From: Lachnospiraceae bacterium
Lineage (GTDB): Bacteria; Bacillota_A; Clostridia; Lachnospirales; Lachnospiraceae
Reading direction: 5' to 3'
Assembly: GCA_017613595.1 (NCBI GenBank)
Contig: JAGADM010000021.1
Span: 1 to 14,868 of the forward strand
DNA length: 14,868 nucleotides
Below are positions 13,802 to 14,868 of the stretch, in pieces. Numbering within the stretch: position 1 is the stretch's first letter; each line of letters begins with the position of its first letter. A program made the position numbers and the translations under genes. The notes below the pieces were generated by a model. It was not told where the DNA came from. It ran no database searches and was given only the letters and a program-made list of their open reading frames with translations.

Positions 13802-14211
13802 TCAGCGAGAAGATGAAGAAGAAACTGATTGCGGAGGCACTTGAAGCGCGGAAGAACAGCTACTGCAGATACTCCGGCTTTGCCGTCGGCGCGGCGCTTC
13901 TTGCGGACGACGGGACCATCTACCGCGGCGCAAACGTGGAGAACGCCTCGTACGGACTTACGAACTGCGCGGAGAGAACGGCTGTTTTTGCGGCTGTTGC
14001 GGCCGGTGTGAGAAAGTTTAAGGCAATCGCGATCGTCGGCGCGCCGCAGGGTGAGAAGGCAACGGAAATCTGCCCGCCGTGCGGAAGCTGCCGCCAGGTT
14101 ATGGCGGAGTTCGGCGACCCGGAGAAGTTCCTTGTGATCCTCGGAACCGAAGGGGAGGAGCGGAAAGAACTGCTTCTTAAGGAACTGCTGCCGTATTCGT
14201 TTGCGCTGTAG
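13798..14211 (+). CDS. cdd: Cytidine deaminase
   Basis: Cytidine deaminase converts cytidine and deoxycytidine to uridine and deoxyuridine in pyrimidine salvage; it is cytoplasmic. The 137-residue length is that of the homotetrameric short form. Zinc is held by C57 of the NCAER motif, with the catalytic E59, and by C95 and C98 of PPCGSCRQV. The N-terminal YSGFAVGAAL and NVENASYGLTNCAERTA segments and the C-terminal LLPYSF are typical. The start at 13798 overlaps the previous stop (ATGA, 13798-13801); GGGAGG (13779-13784) is 13 bases upstream and GGAG (13792-13795) two bases, neither ideal, so ATG at 13813 or coupled translation are possible. It is probably translated from the smsC transcript. 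Confidence 0.94.
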   Translation: MISEKMKKKLIAEALEARKNSYCRYSGFAVGAALLADDGTIYRGANVENASYGLTNCAERTAVFAAVAAGVRKFKAIAIVGAPQGEKATEICPPCGSCRQVMAEFGDPEKFLVILGTEGEERKELLLKELLPYSFAL

Positions 14212-14252
14212 AGTTCAGCGCGGATATGCGCGCGGTTAAAAAAGTACACGCG

Positions 14253-14269
14253 TCCTTCCCCGGGAAGGA
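14253..14269 (+). promoter_or_regulatory. Hairpin covering the ribosome binding site before the response regulator
   Basis: TCCTTCCC and GGGAAGGA are inverted around a single C; as RNA the CCTTC and GAAGG arms pair with a five-base loop. The right arm contains most of AAGGAG (14265-14270), the best Shine-Dalgarno in the gap, so folding would hide it. No T-tract follows. Confidence 0.4.
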
Positions 14270-14284
14270 GCATGGACGGAGATT

Positions 14285-14868
14285 ATGAAGAAGATTTTTT
14301 TGATCGAAGACGACTATGCGCTCGCGCAGGCCGTTAAGAAACAGATAGAAAGCTGGGGCAATGAAGTCGTTACGGCGAAGGATTTCCGGAACGTTATGGA
14401 GGAGTTCACCGCCTGCGACCCGCAGCTCGTGCTTGTCGATGTGATGCTGCCGTTCTTCAACGGGTACCACTGGTGCACGGAGATCCGAAAGGTATCCAAT
14501 GTGCCAATCGTGTTTCTAAGTTCGGCAGCCGACAATATGAACATCGTCATGGCGATGAACCTCGGCGCGGACGATTTTATTCCGAAGCCGGTCGACCCGA
14601 TGGTGCTGACCGCCAAGGTTTCGGCTATCTTACGGCGGGCATACGACCTCGGGGAAGTGCCACAGACCCTGTCGCATGAGGGGCTGACGCTCAATCTCGG
14701 GGACAATTCCGCGACCTACGGGGGCGAACGGATCGAACTTACGAAGAACGAGTTCCGTATCCTTCATACGCTTCTTGAAAACCGCGGAAAGATCGTTTCG
14801 AGAGACCGTCTGATGACGGCTTTGTGGCAGGATGACTGCTATGTTGAGGAAAATACGCTTACGGTCAA
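14285..14868 (+). CDS. OmpR/PhoB-family response regulator, cut by the window end
   Basis: The first 194 residues of a two-component response regulator are present, and the frame is open at the right edge. The receiver domain (1-115) has the acidic pair D9/D10, the phosphoacceptor D52 in LVDVMLP, S79/S80 at the switch position and K101 in PKPVD. The winged-helix DNA-binding domain (from about 128) has LTKNEFRILHTLLENRGKIVSRD and ends at TLTV. The wording PFFNGYHWCTEIRK and FLSSAADNMNIVMAMNLGADDF is like the BceR/BraR branch that senses cell-wall-active peptides with a BceS-type kinase and an ABC transporter, but this is inferred. No kinase is visible because the window ends. The start is set by family; the nearest GGAG (14278-14281) is three bases away, and a better site is inside the hairpin at 14253-14269. 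It lies 73 bases after cdd. Confidence 0.92.
   Translation, partial: MKKIFLIEDDYALAQAVKKQIESWGNEVVTAKDFRNVMEEFTACDPQLVLVDVMLPFFNGYHWCTEIRKVSNVPIVFLSSAADNMNIVMAMNLGADDFIPKPVDPMVLTAKVSAILRRAYDLGEVPQTLSHEGLTLNLGDNSATYGGERIELTKNEFRILHTLLENRGKIVSRDRLMTALWQDDCYVEENTLTV

Noticed and set aside
1..14868. Search for CRISPR arrays, tRNA or rRNA genes, IS elements, phage genes and defence systems
   Set aside because: No regularly spaced repeats, cloverleaf, transposase or integrase motif, or terminal inverted repeats were seen by eye; gene content and codon use look uniform and chromosomal.

Overview
The window looks like chromosomal core DNA of an anaerobic Bacillota, most likely Clostridia of the Lachnospiraceae type. 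The gene order rpmB / asp23-like / fakA / recG is the Bacillota order known from Bacillus subtilis rpmB-yloU-yloV-(sda)-recG, here without the sda genes. Shine-Dalgarno sites are strong and A/G-rich, promoters are of the sigma-A type, and the Fe-S assembly locus has only a SufC-like and a SufB-like gene, which fits an anaerobe. GC content looks moderate. I see no tRNA, rRNA, IS element, phage gene or CRISPR array. The genus cannot be fixed from the sequence alone.

Layout. Positions 1-316: rpmB (ribosomal protein L28) with a possible promoter and a clear terminator. 320-2617: a regulatory stretch with a 12-bp palindrome, then asp23-like and fakA, ending in a terminator that touches the recG ribosome binding site. 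2631-9406: recG followed at once by two large polytopic membrane proteins. The second is a DUF2298/'YYY' family protein and the first is a shorter protein of similar GT-C-like build. They overlap by ATGA and are surely co-translated. This pair is the least understood part of the window. 9407-9706: a terminator and a previously uncalled 56-residue hydrophobic protein whose stop codon overlaps the stop of the convergent CNNM/CBS gene.

9703-10983 (minus) encodes a CNNM/CorC-type ion-transport or haemolysin-like membrane protein with a near-perfect TTGACA-17-TATAAT promoter but no ordinary start codon at its expected N-terminus. Its promoter is back to back with the promoter of the rightward operon smsC-smsB-(MBL lipoprotein)-cdd-(response regulator, cut by the window end). 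Between the two promoters lies a GGGGT-N8-ACCCC inverted repeat, a possible shared operator.

How the genes work together. rpmB, recG and cdd are housekeeping genes (translation, fork repair, pyrimidine salvage). FakA and the Asp23-like protein belong to the cell membrane and envelope side: exogenous fatty acid activation and an envelope-associated protein. The two GT-C-like proteins probably transfer sugars from a lipid carrier to an unknown extracytoplasmic acceptor. SmsC and SmsB form a minimal Fe-S cluster scaffold and ATPase. The most novel leads are the GT-C-like pair, the nested small membrane protein with antisense transcription, the abnormal start of the CNNM gene, and the divergent operator. 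No defence system or other clearly new multi-gene machine is visible.
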